Shown: positions 32,204 to 41,100 of the stretch, piece by piece
Layout: each line of letters starts with the position of its first letter
Numbering within the stretch: position 1 is the stretch's first letter
Source of the DNA: Verrucomicrobiota bacterium
GTDB lineage: Bacteria > Verrucomicrobiota > Verrucomicrobiia > Limisphaerales > JADLHS01
NCBI GenBank assembly: GCA_029573725.1
Contig: JAKQDQ010000178.1
Location: 248,001 to 312,000, forward strand
Length of the DNA: 64,000 nt
Direction of reading: 5' to 3'
Notes under the pieces: model-generated
The model's input: the letters and a program-made list of their open reading frames with translations, nothing else
Told to the model about the DNA's origin: nothing
Database searches by the model: none
Position numbers and translations under genes: made by a program

Positions 32204-33180
32204 CGCGCGCACAGAAAAATGCCTTCCTCGCCCGAGCGGGTCAGCCAGCGGGCCTTGACCTGCAGACCGGCGCGGGCCAGATGCTCGCCCGCCAAATCCG
32301 GCGTGTAGCGGTAGGAGAAGAACAGCCGCAGTGCGGAACCGCGTTCGAACCGCATATTCGCCGCATCCACCGTGAGACGGCGGGCGCGGCGAAAACGGAA
32401 GTGCGCGACCACCCGTTGCAAGCCGGAGGCGGTGCGCTCGATTCCGAAGGTGACGGCGCCATCCGCACGCGCGATGCCGAGTCGCAACAAAAAGGTCAGC
32501 AGCCATTCACGGGTGAGCGCGTTGTTGTATTGTGGCAGGACGCGTTGCAGGCCCTGTGCGTAATCGCTGCCGGGCGCCAGATTGGCGCTGAACAGCAACC
32601 GATCCTCCCGCCGGCGCAACAGTTGACGCAAAACCGGCAGCACCTGCTGCGGTTCGAAATTTGGAATCATGCCGAAGAACGTGATCAAGCGCGCCGCCCG
32701 CGGGGGCGCGGTCGCGTTCAGCACTGTCGGGAGATCGCGCGCCACGGCCAGATCACAGACCAACGGGAACTGGCGCGCGGACGGCAGGATGCGGCGCGCG
32801 GTCCGCTGGGCCACCAGCACCATGGCGGTGCTGACGTCCACCGGGGCGTAGGTCAGTTGTTTGCCACGGGTGCGCAGCCGGCGCAGCAGGCGCGTGTCTT
32901 TTTGGCCGCCGCCACACCCCAGCCCGATGAGATGAACTGCGCGGGCCGCGATTTGCCCTGTGACGGCCGCGAAGGCGCGCTGGTAGGTGGCTCTGCAGTC
33001 GGCGTCGTTGCGGGATGGCGACCAGGCCTGGTGCAACGCGAGCCACTGGTGCGTCTGCTGGACGGAATCGTAGTGAAACTTGTGATTGATGCGGCGGGTG
33101 CGCAACGATTGCAGCAGCGCGCGCCGGACGTTTTCCGGCGTCTGGCTCGAATGGATGGCGACGTTTACGACGGACGGCAT
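32197..33180 (-). CDS. SAM-dependent methyltransferase, EgtD (histidine Nalpha-methyltransferase) family
   Basis: 327 residues with the EgtD architecture: INHKFHYDSVQQTHQWLALHQAWSPSRNDADCR (substrate-side N-terminal segment), the SAM-binding loop HLIGLGCGGGQKD, YAPVDVS, ITFFGMIPNFEP and FSANLAPG. EgtD trimethylates histidine in ergothioneine synthesis, but the family also holds enzymes acting on other amino acids. No EgtB-like sulfoxide synthase or EgtE is in the window, so the product is open. The gene is convergent with the DHPS-like gene. Confidence 0.7.
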   Translation of the reverse strand: MPSVVNVAIHSSQTPENVRRALLQSLRTRRINHKFHYDSVQQTHQWLALHQAWSPSRNDADCRATYQRAFAAVTGQIAARAVHLIGLGCGGGQKDTRLLRRLRTRGKQLTYAPVDVSTAMVLVAQRTARRILPSARQFPLVCDLAVARDLPTVLNATAPPRAARLITFFGMIPNFEPQQVLPVLRQLLRRREDRLLFSANLAPGSDYAQGLQRVLPQYNNALTREWLLTFLLRLGIARADGAVTFGIERTASGLQRVVAHFRFRRARRLTVDAANMRFERGSALRLFFSYRYTPDLAGEHLARAGLQVKARWLTRSGEEGIFLCARQ

Positions 33181-33240
33181 GCGCCGGTCGTGGCAGATTT
33201 GCGGCGGGAATGCAAGCCCGGGAACCCCGGTGCCGCGCCG

Positions 33241-33459
33241 TCAGAATTCGCGGAACGTGATGCGCGCCTTGCCGAGATCGTACGGCGACATTTCGACTTT
33301 GACCTTGTCGCCGACATTGATGCGGATCCAATTCTTGCGCATTTTGCCGGAGATGTGCGCGAGGACTTCGTGCCCGTTGGCGAGGGAGACACGGAACATG
33401 GTTCCCGGCAGGACCTGGCTGACCGTGCCCGTCAATTCAATTGCTTCTTCTTTTGCCAC
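33241..33459 (-). CDS. infA: Translation initiation factor IF-1
   Basis: The 72-residue S1/OB-fold factor that occupies the ribosomal A site during initiation. The sequence [70 protein letters not shown] matches the family along its whole length. The start codon is GTG at 33457-33459, placed by the conserved AKEE N terminus; no ATG is available in frame nearby. The frame is open further upstream but has no similarity there. An AGAG sequence lies about 8 bp before the start. Confidence 0.95.
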   Translation of the reverse strand: MAKEEAIELTGTVSQVLPGTMFRVSLANGHEVLAHISGKMRKNWIRINVGDKVKVEMSPYDLGKARITFREF

Positions 33460-33584
33460 AAAACAATCTCTTGCCGGAAATCCTAATGAAATTGCAAAAA
33501 ATAAAGCAACCGCTTTCCGGCGGCAGTTGCCGTCACCCGGGCGTGGGCGGCGTTCTCCGCAACCGCCCGCGGGGGCCGCGGACC

Positions 33585-34373
33585 TCACGGCGGGACCGGT
33601 GCATCCCCCATTAATTCCGCCAGTTTCGGTTCCATGATCTCCGCCCAGAGCCGGTAACCGTATGGCGTGGGATGTACGGCGTCCCCCATCAGGGTCTTGG
33701 GGATCCGGCCCTGACGGTCCAGGAAGATGTAACCGAAGTCGAGGAAATGAATCCACTCCCCGTCATCCAGTTGGTGCAGCGCCTGATTGACCTCCAGCAC
33801 CTTGGCGCGTTGCGGGTGGAAATCCTCGCGGAAGGGGAAGATGCCCAGCAGCAGGATCTTGGTTTGCGGCAGTTTTTCGCGCAGCCGGGAAACCACCGCG
33901 GTGACGCCCTCCAGGATCATTCGCGGGGTGTTGCTTTCATCGGGCGCGTTGTTGACGCCGATCAACACCACGGCGACGCGGGGATGCAGGCCTTCGAGGT
34001 TGCCGTGATCCAGCCGCCAGAGCACGTGTTGCGTGTGATCGCTGCCAATGCCGAGATTCAGTGCGTGGCGGTGCGCGTAGTATTTGGTCCAAACTTCGCT
34101 GCCACTGCCCTCCCAGCCCTGCGTGATGGAATCGCCCACGAAGATCAATTGTGCCTGGCCGGCGTTTTCCCGGACCCGTCGGTTCAATTCCGCCAGGCGG
34201 TTGGTGGCGCGTTCGTCCGTGCGCGGCACGGGAACGACACAGCGATTGGTGCCGGCCGGGATGTCGGCGCGGGCGGTGGCGGCGCATCCCATGAGCAGCA
34301 AGGCGGCCAAGCAACGCCAGCCGCGGGAAGGGCGCGCGCTGGAGAACGGGCGGAATCCGGTCGTGATTTGCAT
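33585..34373 (-). CDS. SGNH/GDSL hydrolase, predicted lipoprotein
   Basis: 262 residues from the ATG at 34371-34373. A signal peptide with lipobox-like LLLMGC (Cys30) precedes an SGNH hydrolase domain. Block [10 protein letters not shown] carries the catalytic Ser82, block III is [11 protein letters not shown], and block [12 protein letters not shown] supplies the Asp-x-x-His pair. Members deacetylate or de-esterify polysaccharides or lipids; the PAF-acetylhydrolase-like subgroup fits best ([20 protein letters not shown]). Divergent from rhaA, so it may act on a rhamnose-containing glycan, but that is inference from position only. Confidence 0.85.
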   Translation of the reverse strand: MQITTGFRPFSSARPSRGWRCLAALLLMGCAATARADIPAGTNRCVVPVPRTDERATNRLAELNRRVRENAGQAQLIFVGDSITQGWEGSGSEVWTKYYAHRHALNLGIGSDHTQHVLWRLDHGNLEGLHPRVAVVLIGVNNAPDESNTPRMILEGVTAVVSRLREKLPQTKILLLGIFPFREDFHPQRAKVLEVNQALHQLDDGEWIHFLDFGYIFLDRQGRIPKTLMGDAVHPTPYGYRLWAEIMEPKLAELMGDAPVPP

Positions 34374-34517
34374 AGGCGTTGGAAGGTGGTAAAGGTTCAG
34401 GCGGCGCTCAAGCAAGAATTCTTCGCGGCAACCGGATGTGGCCGCGGCCGCCCGCCCCGGGCCCGGCCGGTTTTCCGCTTGCCCTGGAAACCCTTTAGCT
34501 GGTGATATGGCGTTACT

Positions 34518-35798
34518 ATGAGCAAAGCCAGGTTTTCCGATCGTCGCCTCGACAGCGCCTACCGGCTCGCCCGCGAACGTTATGCCGGGCTGGGTGTGAA
34601 CACCGACCAGGTGCTGCGACAACTCGTCAAAGTGCCGGTGTCGCTGCACTGCTGGCAGGGTGACGACGTGGGCGGATTTGAGAATTTCGGCGGGGCGTTG
34701 ACCGGCGGCATCCTGGCCACGGGCAATTATCCGGGCAAGGCGCGCACGCCGGAGGAGTTGCGGGCGGATGCCACCAAGGCACTCGCGCTGATTCCGGGCC
34801 GGCATCGGTTCAATTTGCACGCCAGCTACGGTGAATTCGGCGGCCGGAAGGTGGAGCGCAACGCCATTGAACCCCGTCATTTCCGCAACTGGATCGCGTG
34901 GGCCAGGTCCCTGGGCATCGGGCTGGACTTCAATCCCACCTGTTTCTCGCATCCCAAATCCGCCAGCGGTTTCACGCTCTCGCATCGTGACAAAGGCATT
35001 CGCCAGTTCTGGATCGAGCATTGCCAGCGCAGTCGCGAAATCGGGGCCGCCATGGGCCGCGCGCTGGGCACGCCGACCGTGACCAATGTCTGGATCCCCG
35101 ACGGCATGAAGGACACGCCGGCGGACCGCCGCGGTCCGCGCGAGCGGTTACAGGAATCACTGGATGCCGTGTTCAAAAAGCAGCTGAATCCCAAACACCA
35201 CCTGGATGCGGTCGAGGGCAAATTGTTCGGCATCGGCGCGGAGAGTTACACCGTGGGCATGCACGAGTTTTACCTCGGCTACGCGGTGCAACATCAGACA
35301 CTGGTCTGCCTGGATGCCGGGCACTACCACCCCACCGAAAACATGGCGGATAAAATTTCCTCGGTGCTGTGTTTTGTGCCGGAGATTTTGTTGCACGTCA
35401 GCCGCGGGGTGCGGTGGGACAGTGATCACGTGGTCACACTGACGGACGACTTGCAGGCCATCGCGCAGGAACTGGTGCGCGGCCATTACCTGCACCGCAC
35501 GCACATCGGCCTCGATTTCTTCGATGCCAGCATCAACCGGCTCGCCGCCTGGGTCATCGGGACGCGCAACATGCTGCGCGCGCTGTGCCTGGCCATGCTT
35601 GAACCCCATGCGCGTTACCAGCAACTGGAGCGCGCCGGCGATTACACGGCGCGCCTGGCATTGATGGAGGAGGCCAAGACCCTGCCCTTTGGCGCGGTCT
35701 GGGATTATTATTGCTGGCAACAGGGTGTGCCCGTGGGCGAAGCGTGGCTGGTCGAAGTGAAAAATTACGAGCGGGACGTGTTGAGCCGGCGCCTTTAA
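34518..35798 (+). CDS. rhaA: L-rhamnose isomerase
   Basis: Converts L-rhamnose to L-rhamnulose. 426 residues, the usual length, with many family strings: [116 protein letters not shown] and [13 protein letters not shown]. These contain the His, Asp and Glu residues that bind the two metal ions. The rhaB start is only 4 bp beyond the stop, so the two form an operon. No rhaD aldolase, transporter or AraC regulator is seen next to it. Confidence 0.95.
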   Translation: MSKARFSDRRLDSAYRLARERYAGLGVNTDQVLRQLVKVPVSLHCWQGDDVGGFENFGGALTGGILATGNYPGKARTPEELRADATKALALIPGRHRFNLHASYGEFGGRKVERNAIEPRHFRNWIAWARSLGIGLDFNPTCFSHPKSASGFTLSHRDKGIRQFWIEHCQRSREIGAAMGRALGTPTVTNVWIPDGMKDTPADRRGPRERLQESLDAVFKKQLNPKHHLDAVEGKLFGIGAESYTVGMHEFYLGYAVQHQTLVCLDAGHYHPTENMADKISSVLCFVPEILLHVSRGVRWDSDHVVTLTDDLQAIAQELVRGHYLHRTHIGLDFFDASINRLAAWVIGTRNMLRALCLAMLEPHARYQQLERAGDYTARLALMEEAKTLPFGAVWDYYCWQQGVPVGEAWLVEVKNYERDVLSRRL

Positions 35799-35802
35799 GC
35801 TC

Positions 35803-37245
35803 ATGACCGGGAAGGTTTATTTGGCGGTGGATTTGGGCGCCGAAAGCGGCCGGGTCATCGCCGGGATTTGGAACGGCCGGCGGTTGCGGCTGGAGGAAGT
35901 GCATCGCTTCCCGAACGGCGGGGTGGTGCTGGGAGATTCGTTGCGCTGGGATCTGCTGCGGCTCTGGGCGGAAATTCAGACCGGCCTCGCGCTGGCGCAG
36001 CAGAAGCATGGGCGGCGGATCGTCTCGGTGGGGGCGGACACCTGGGGGGTGGATTTTGTTCTGCTCAACCGGCAGAACGAAATTTTGGGCCAACCCTATC
36101 ACTACCGCGACGCCCGCACGCGCGGGGCGTTGGCGCGGGCGTTCAAACAGGTGCCCCGCGCGGCGATTTTCGCGCAATCCGGCCTGCAATTTCTGGAGTT
36201 CAATTCGCTCTACCAGCTGCTGGCTTGGCAACGGCACGCGCCCGAACTGCTGGCCGCTGCCCAGACCCTGCTCTTCATCCCGGACTTTCTGCATTGGGCG
36301 CTGTGCGGCGTGAAACGCGCGGAATTCACCATCGCTTCGACCTCGCAATTTGTGCATCCGCGCCATCGCAGTTGGTCGCTGGCCTTGCTCAAGCAGTTCG
36401 GGCTGCCCGCGCATTTTCTGCCAAAAATCGTTCCGCCGGGCACGACGCTGGGACCGTTGCGAAAATCCCTGGCCGCGCCAACCGGCCTGGTGGGCGTGAA
36501 AGTTGTGGCGCCACCTTCGCACGATACCGCTTCGGCCGTGGCCGGCGTTCCCACGGCCCACACGGGAAAGGCCAACTGGGCCTACCTGAGTTCCGGCACG
36601 TGGTCGCTGCTGGGCGTGGAAGTGTCCGCGCCGGTGCTGTCCCGGCGGGCGCTGGAATTGAACCTGACCAATGAAGGCGGCATTGACGGCACATACCGGC
36701 TGCTGAAAAACATCATGGGTTTGTGGCTCGTTCAGCAATGCCGGCGCGCCCTTGCCGCCGGTGGAAAAAATTACAACTACGATCAACTCGCGGCACTGGC
36801 CGCCCAAGCGCGCCCCGGGCGCTCGCTTGTTGATGCGAATGACCCGCGCTTTCTGAATCCGCCGCACATGCCGCGCGCCATTCAGGATTTCTGCCGGGAA
36901 ACACGGCAGCCCCTGCCACGGAGCGCCGGGGAACTGGTGCGCTGCTGTTATGACAGCCTGGCGTTGAAATATCGCGAAACCCTGGCCGCGCTCGAGGAGC
37001 TCACCGCCACGCCCTGTGAAGTCATTCACATTGTTGGCGGCGGTTCGCAGAGTGAATTGTTGAACCAACTTACCGCTGACGCGTGCCAGCGACCGGTCGT
37101 GGCCGGACCAGTGGAGGCGACGGCGCTCGGCAACCTGCTTACGCAAGTCCGTGCCGATGGCGAACTCAGATCGCTGGCCGAAATGCGCGCCGTCGTGCGC
37201 GCTTCCAGTTCCGTAAGACAGTACGATCCGCGTCCGGCAAAGTAG
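35803..37245 (+). CDS. rhaB: L-rhamnulokinase
   Basis: FGGY-family sugar kinase phosphorylating L-rhamnulose. 480 residues. N-terminal YLAVDLGAESGRVIAG (phosphate-1 motif), IVSVGADTWGVDFVLL, PYHYRDARTRG, GLQFLEFNSLYQLLA, PSHDTASAVAGVP with SSGTWSLLGVE in the second lobe, and the IHIVGGGSQSELLNQLTADACQRPVVAGPVEATALGN adenosine-binding region. Order and spacing match RhaB rather than xylulokinase or glycerol kinase. It follows rhaA closely, so the window encodes the first two steps of rhamnose catabolism. Confidence 0.94.
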   Translation: MTGKVYLAVDLGAESGRVIAGIWNGRRLRLEEVHRFPNGGVVLGDSLRWDLLRLWAEIQTGLALAQQKHGRRIVSVGADTWGVDFVLLNRQNEILGQPYHYRDARTRGALARAFKQVPRAAIFAQSGLQFLEFNSLYQLLAWQRHAPELLAAAQTLLFIPDFLHWALCGVKRAEFTIASTSQFVHPRHRSWSLALLKQFGLPAHFLPKIVPPGTTLGPLRKSLAAPTGLVGVKVVAPPSHDTASAVAGVPTAHTGKANWAYLSSGTWSLLGVEVSAPVLSRRALELNLTNEGGIDGTYRLLKNIMGLWLVQQCRRALAAGGKNYNYDQLAALAAQARPGRSLVDANDPRFLNPPHMPRAIQDFCRETRQPLPRSAGELVRCCYDSLALKYRETLAALEELTATPCEVIHIVGGGSQSELLNQLTADACQRPVVAGPVEATALGNLLTQVRADGELRSLAEMRAVVRASSSVRQYDPRPAK

Positions 37246-37269
37246 GGCGGTTCCGCGCGCCGGAAGGCT

Positions 37270-37286
37270 CCGCCCGGACCGGGCGG
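37270..37286 (+). terminator. Possible hairpin after rhaB
   Basis: CCGCCC (37270-37275) with GGGCGG (37281-37286) and a 5-base loop, 25 bp beyond the rhaB stop. There is no T-tract, so termination here would need Rho or another context. Confidence 0.3.
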
Positions 37287-37427
37287 TGCGGATGTGCGTC
37301 CCCGTGTCCCGGATGATTCCGTTTCCGGGAGGCGCCGGCTTCCACGCCCCCCCGCCGGGCCGCCGCAGGCAAATAATCACTCCGCCGCCATGCCGGCCGG
37401 GCCGGGATTTGCGTCTGCACAGTGTGG

Positions 37428-37455
37428 TTGACAGGCTGCCAGGAGCTGATACTGT
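37428..37455 (+). promoter_or_regulatory. lexA promoter
   Basis: A perfect -35 TTGACA (37428-37433) and, after 16 bp, TACTGT (37450-37455) as -10, which is also part of the SOS box. Expected transcription start about 37462, leaving almost no leader before the ATG at 37469, so the mRNA may be near-leaderless. Confidence 0.7.
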
Positions 37456-37470
37456 TTAGACGAACAGTAT
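37449..37470. promoter_or_regulatory. LexA operator (SOS box) overlapping the lexA start codon
   Basis: Perfect inverted repeat ATACTGTT (37449-37456), 6-bp spacer, AACAGTAT (37463-37470). The core is TACTG-N10-CAGTA, the same as the E. coli SOS consensus. It covers the -10 box and the first two bases of the lexA ATG, so LexA binding should block both polymerase entry and initiation. Confidence 0.85.
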
Positions 37471-38092
37471 GATGAAGTTGACCGTGAAACAACAGCGCGT
37501 TCTGGATTTCATCCATAAATGCCAGCAAACGCAGGGCGTGACGCCGACGCACCAGGAAATCGCCGCGCATTTCGGCTTTCGCAGTCCAAACGCGGCGACG
37601 GAACACTTGCGTTTGATCCGGCGCAAAGGCTTCCTGGAATCCGTTCCCCGCAAGGCGCGCGCTCTGCGCGTCACGTCGGCGCTGCTGAAACTGCGGGGCC
37701 GGCTTGCGGACATTCCACTTTACGGAACGATTCCCGCCGGCTTTTCGGCCGATCGCGAGCAGCAACCGGATGGTTGCGTCACCGTGGACGTGGCCAGCAT
37801 CGGCTTCAAACCGACGCGCAACACATTTGCGCTTCGCGTTGCGGGTGATTCCATGATCGGCAGACATATTTGCGACGGTGACATTGCCGTATTTGAACAC
37901 GGTGCGGAGCCGCGCCCGGGGCAGATTGTGGCGGCGCTGATTGATCGCCAGAGCACCCTCAAAACTTTTGTCGTTAAAAATGGCCGACCGTTTCTGAAGG
38001 CTGAAAACCCGAAATATCCCGATCTGATTCCCTCGGAGGAACTGGTGATTCAAGGCGTGTTTCGCGCGTTGATCCGGCAGACAAACGAATGA
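37469..38092 (+). CDS. lexA: LexA repressor
   Basis: The SOS-response repressor, cleaving itself when RecA is activated. 207 residues: an N-terminal winged helix (TPTHQEIAAHFGFRSPNAATEHLRLIRRKGFLE, with the recognition helix around 36-50), the Ala90-Gly91 cleavage bond in TIPAGFSAD, Ser128 of the catalytic dyad in RVAGDSMIGRHI and Lys165 in STLKTFVVK. All residues needed for autocleavage are present. Its own operator lies at the start codon, indicating autoregulation. A second in-frame ATG at 37472 is possible. The fused polymerase gene follows after 54 bp without a visible terminator, so the two are probably one SOS-regulated transcript. Confidence 0.95.
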   Translation: MMKLTVKQQRVLDFIHKCQQTQGVTPTHQEIAAHFGFRSPNAATEHLRLIRRKGFLESVPRKARALRVTSALLKLRGRLADIPLYGTIPAGFSADREQQPDGCVTVDVASIGFKPTRNTFALRVAGDSMIGRHICDGDIAVFEHGAEPRPGQIVAALIDRQSTLKTFVVKNGRPFLKAENPKYPDLIPSEELVIQGVFRALIRQTNE

Positions 38093-38146
38093 AGGAGAGG
38101 CCGGTTTTGCCCCCGGACGCACCGGCCGGCTGGAGCACGTTGCCGC

Positions 38147-41100
38147 ATGTCGTTTCCCCGCACCATTGTGCATCTGGATGCCGACGCTTTTTTCGCCGCC
38201 GTGGAGCAGGCGGCGGACGTCAAACTGCGCGGCAAGCCCGTGGCGGTGGGTGGCGGCGCGCGCGGCATCATCGCTTCAGCCTCCTATGAAGCCCGCCGGT
38301 GGGGGGTTTACACGCCCATGCCCGCCGCGCGCGCGCGCAAGCTTTGCCCGAAACTTATTGTGCTGCCGGGTGACTTCGAGCGCTACGAACAATTTTCGCA
38401 CTGGATGTTCGGTTACTGTTATGACTTCACGCCGGACGTGGAACAGACTTCGATTGACGAGGGTTACTTCGACCTGACGGGGCATCGCCGCCAGGCGCCG
38501 GTGGAAATTGCCCGGACCATCCGCAAGGCCATTGGCCAACGCCTCAAAATCACCGTCAGCGAGGGTATTGCCACGAACAAACTGGTCAGCGCCATCGCTT
38601 CCAAACTCCATAAACCCGGCGCGTTTCAAGTCGTTCCCCCGGGCGAGGAGGCGGTGTTTTTGCAACCACTGTCCAGTCAATGGTTGCCGGGCATCGGTCC
38701 CCAAACCGGGGCGCGTCTGTGTGCCGCCGGGCTGGCAACGATTGGCCAGGTTGCGGGCACGCCTTTGGAAATGTTGGAGTTGTTGCTGGGCGCGTCCGCG
38801 CGGTGCATCCGCCAGTTTGCGCACGGCATTGATGAACGTCCGCTTGTGCCGAAGCGTGATCCGCAAAAGACGTTCAGCCGGCAGGAGACGTTTGCCGCCG
38901 ACATCACGGACGAGGAATACGTCGAGGCGACGCTGCGCCACATGGCCGACCGGTTGTTTGCCCGGGTGCGGGAGGAAGGCCGCAGCATCCGCACCCTCAC
39001 GGTCAGGGTGCGTTACAACGACCGGGACGAAGATCAGGTGAGTGAGAGCCTGCGTGAACCGACGGATCTTGAAACAGACATCTACGGACGCCTGCGCATC
39101 ATGCTGCGGGCAGCCTGGCGGCGGCGGGTCAGTCTGCGGTTGGTGGCGCTCAAACTGGGCAATGTTTATGACGGTCGGTTTCGTGCCGAGCTGCCTCTGG
39201 AGGTTTCCGTTCAGCGACGCGAAGCAGCAGGCCGGCTGGCCGGGGCGATTGATGCGCTCCGGCGCGCGCGCGGATACGCAACCATTTTACGCGGACACGA
39301 TCTGCGTCTGCGCCTGCCGCCGCGGGCTCCGACGGCGCATCCGGCGGTGCCGGGCGAAGGCTCGCGGGGGATTCAAATCCTGTCCCGCCCGCGTCCGGTT
39401 GCCGGCTATGTTCCGCTGCGAACGCACAGCCACTACTCGTTCCTGGACTCGGTGTTGTCGCCTGCGGCCATTGTGCAACTGGCCCGGCAGCACGGTTTGC
39501 CGGCCGTGGCGCTGACGGATTCCGGCAATCTGCACGGTGCGGTGGAATTTGTGCAGGCCGCCAAACAACAGGGGGTGAAACCGGTTCTTGGTGTCGAGTT
39601 GAACGTGCGCGGCCAACCGCTGCTGCTCTACGTTGCATCGGCGCGCGGATATCATCAGCTTTGCCAACTGCTCTCGCACCCGGCGGCGGCGCCTCCCGGC
39701 CATGGAGAGGCGTCCGTGGTCAGCCAGCCGCGCCGGGCGTTGCGTTGCGAGGAACTGGCCGGGCGGACGGAGGGGTTGATCGCCGTCGGCAGCGATCCGG
39801 CCCTGGCTGAGTTGTTCCCGCAGCGTTTTTATCAGCTCGCCACCGGGGGACAGCGCGCCGGCAAATTTCCCGGCGTTGTCGGGCCCGCCATCCGGTACGC
39901 CATGCCCGGCGACCGGCAGCGATACGACATCGTGCAAAGCATTCGCACGCGGACGCTTTTGCGCCAGCCGCACCCTGAAAAAGATCTGGCCGGACAGTTT
40001 CATTTTCGCACTCCGGAGGAAATGGCCCGCGCCGCTTACGAGCATCCGGATTGGTTGCAGCATACGCATGAAATTGCCGCGCGTTGCCAGTTTGAGCTGC
40101 CTTTCGGCCAGCCGCAGTTCCCCGCCTACGTTCCTCCGGACGGGACCTCCCCGGGTGAATTTCTGCGACAACTGGTATGGCGGGGGTTGCGCGAACGTTA
40201 CGGCGCGCGCGCCGCTCGCCACCGTTCCCAGGCGCGGGAGGAACTCGACATCATCAACGCCATAGGGTACGCGGAATATTTCCTGGTTACCTGGGATTTG
40301 TTGCAGGCCTGCCGCCAACGCGGCATCTCCTGGATCACGCGGGGCAGCGCGGCGGACAGCCTGGTTTGCTACGGCCTGGGCATCAGCGGCGTTTGTCCGG
40401 TTCGTTTCAACCTCTACTTCCGCCGTTTTCTCAATCGTGAGCGCATGGCGCGGCACAAGCTGCCGGACATTGACATTGATTTTCCACACGACCAGAAGGA
40501 CGCCGTCATCAATCTCATCTTCGCCAAATACGGTCCGGCGCACTGTGCGGTGGTGGGCGGCTTTGCGACGTTTCAAGCCCGCAGCGCCTTTGCCGAGGTG
40601 GCCAAGGTGCTGGGGGTGGCGGAGCACATGGTGCGGCGGTTCACGGAGCATTTCCCGTGGAGTTTCCGTGGCTGTTGGAAATCGGACGTGGAAACGCCTG
40701 GTGGCGGGATGCGGTTGATTGACAAACTCGAAGCCAGCCCGGTGAACCGCTTCCTGCCGTTGCGCGATGAACCGTACCGCACCGCGCTGCTCATGGCCGG
40801 GGGGCTCGATGGCGTGCCGCGCCATCCCAAAATGCATCCCTGCGGCCTCGTTCTCTCGCGGCAGCCACTGCACGAACTGATGCCCACGTTCATGGCCCAG
40901 AAAGGTTACGCCACCACACACTTCGACATGGATGCCGTGGAGGCGGTCGGCCTGGTAAAAATGGACATTCTCGCGCAAGGCGGGCTGGCGGTGATGCGTG
41001 ATGTTCAGACGCTGCTGGCACCGCGCGGCCTGGTCGTGGATCTGGAAGCGTGCGTCGCACGGCGGCAATCCGATGGTTGTGTGCGGTGGGGCGACCCCCG

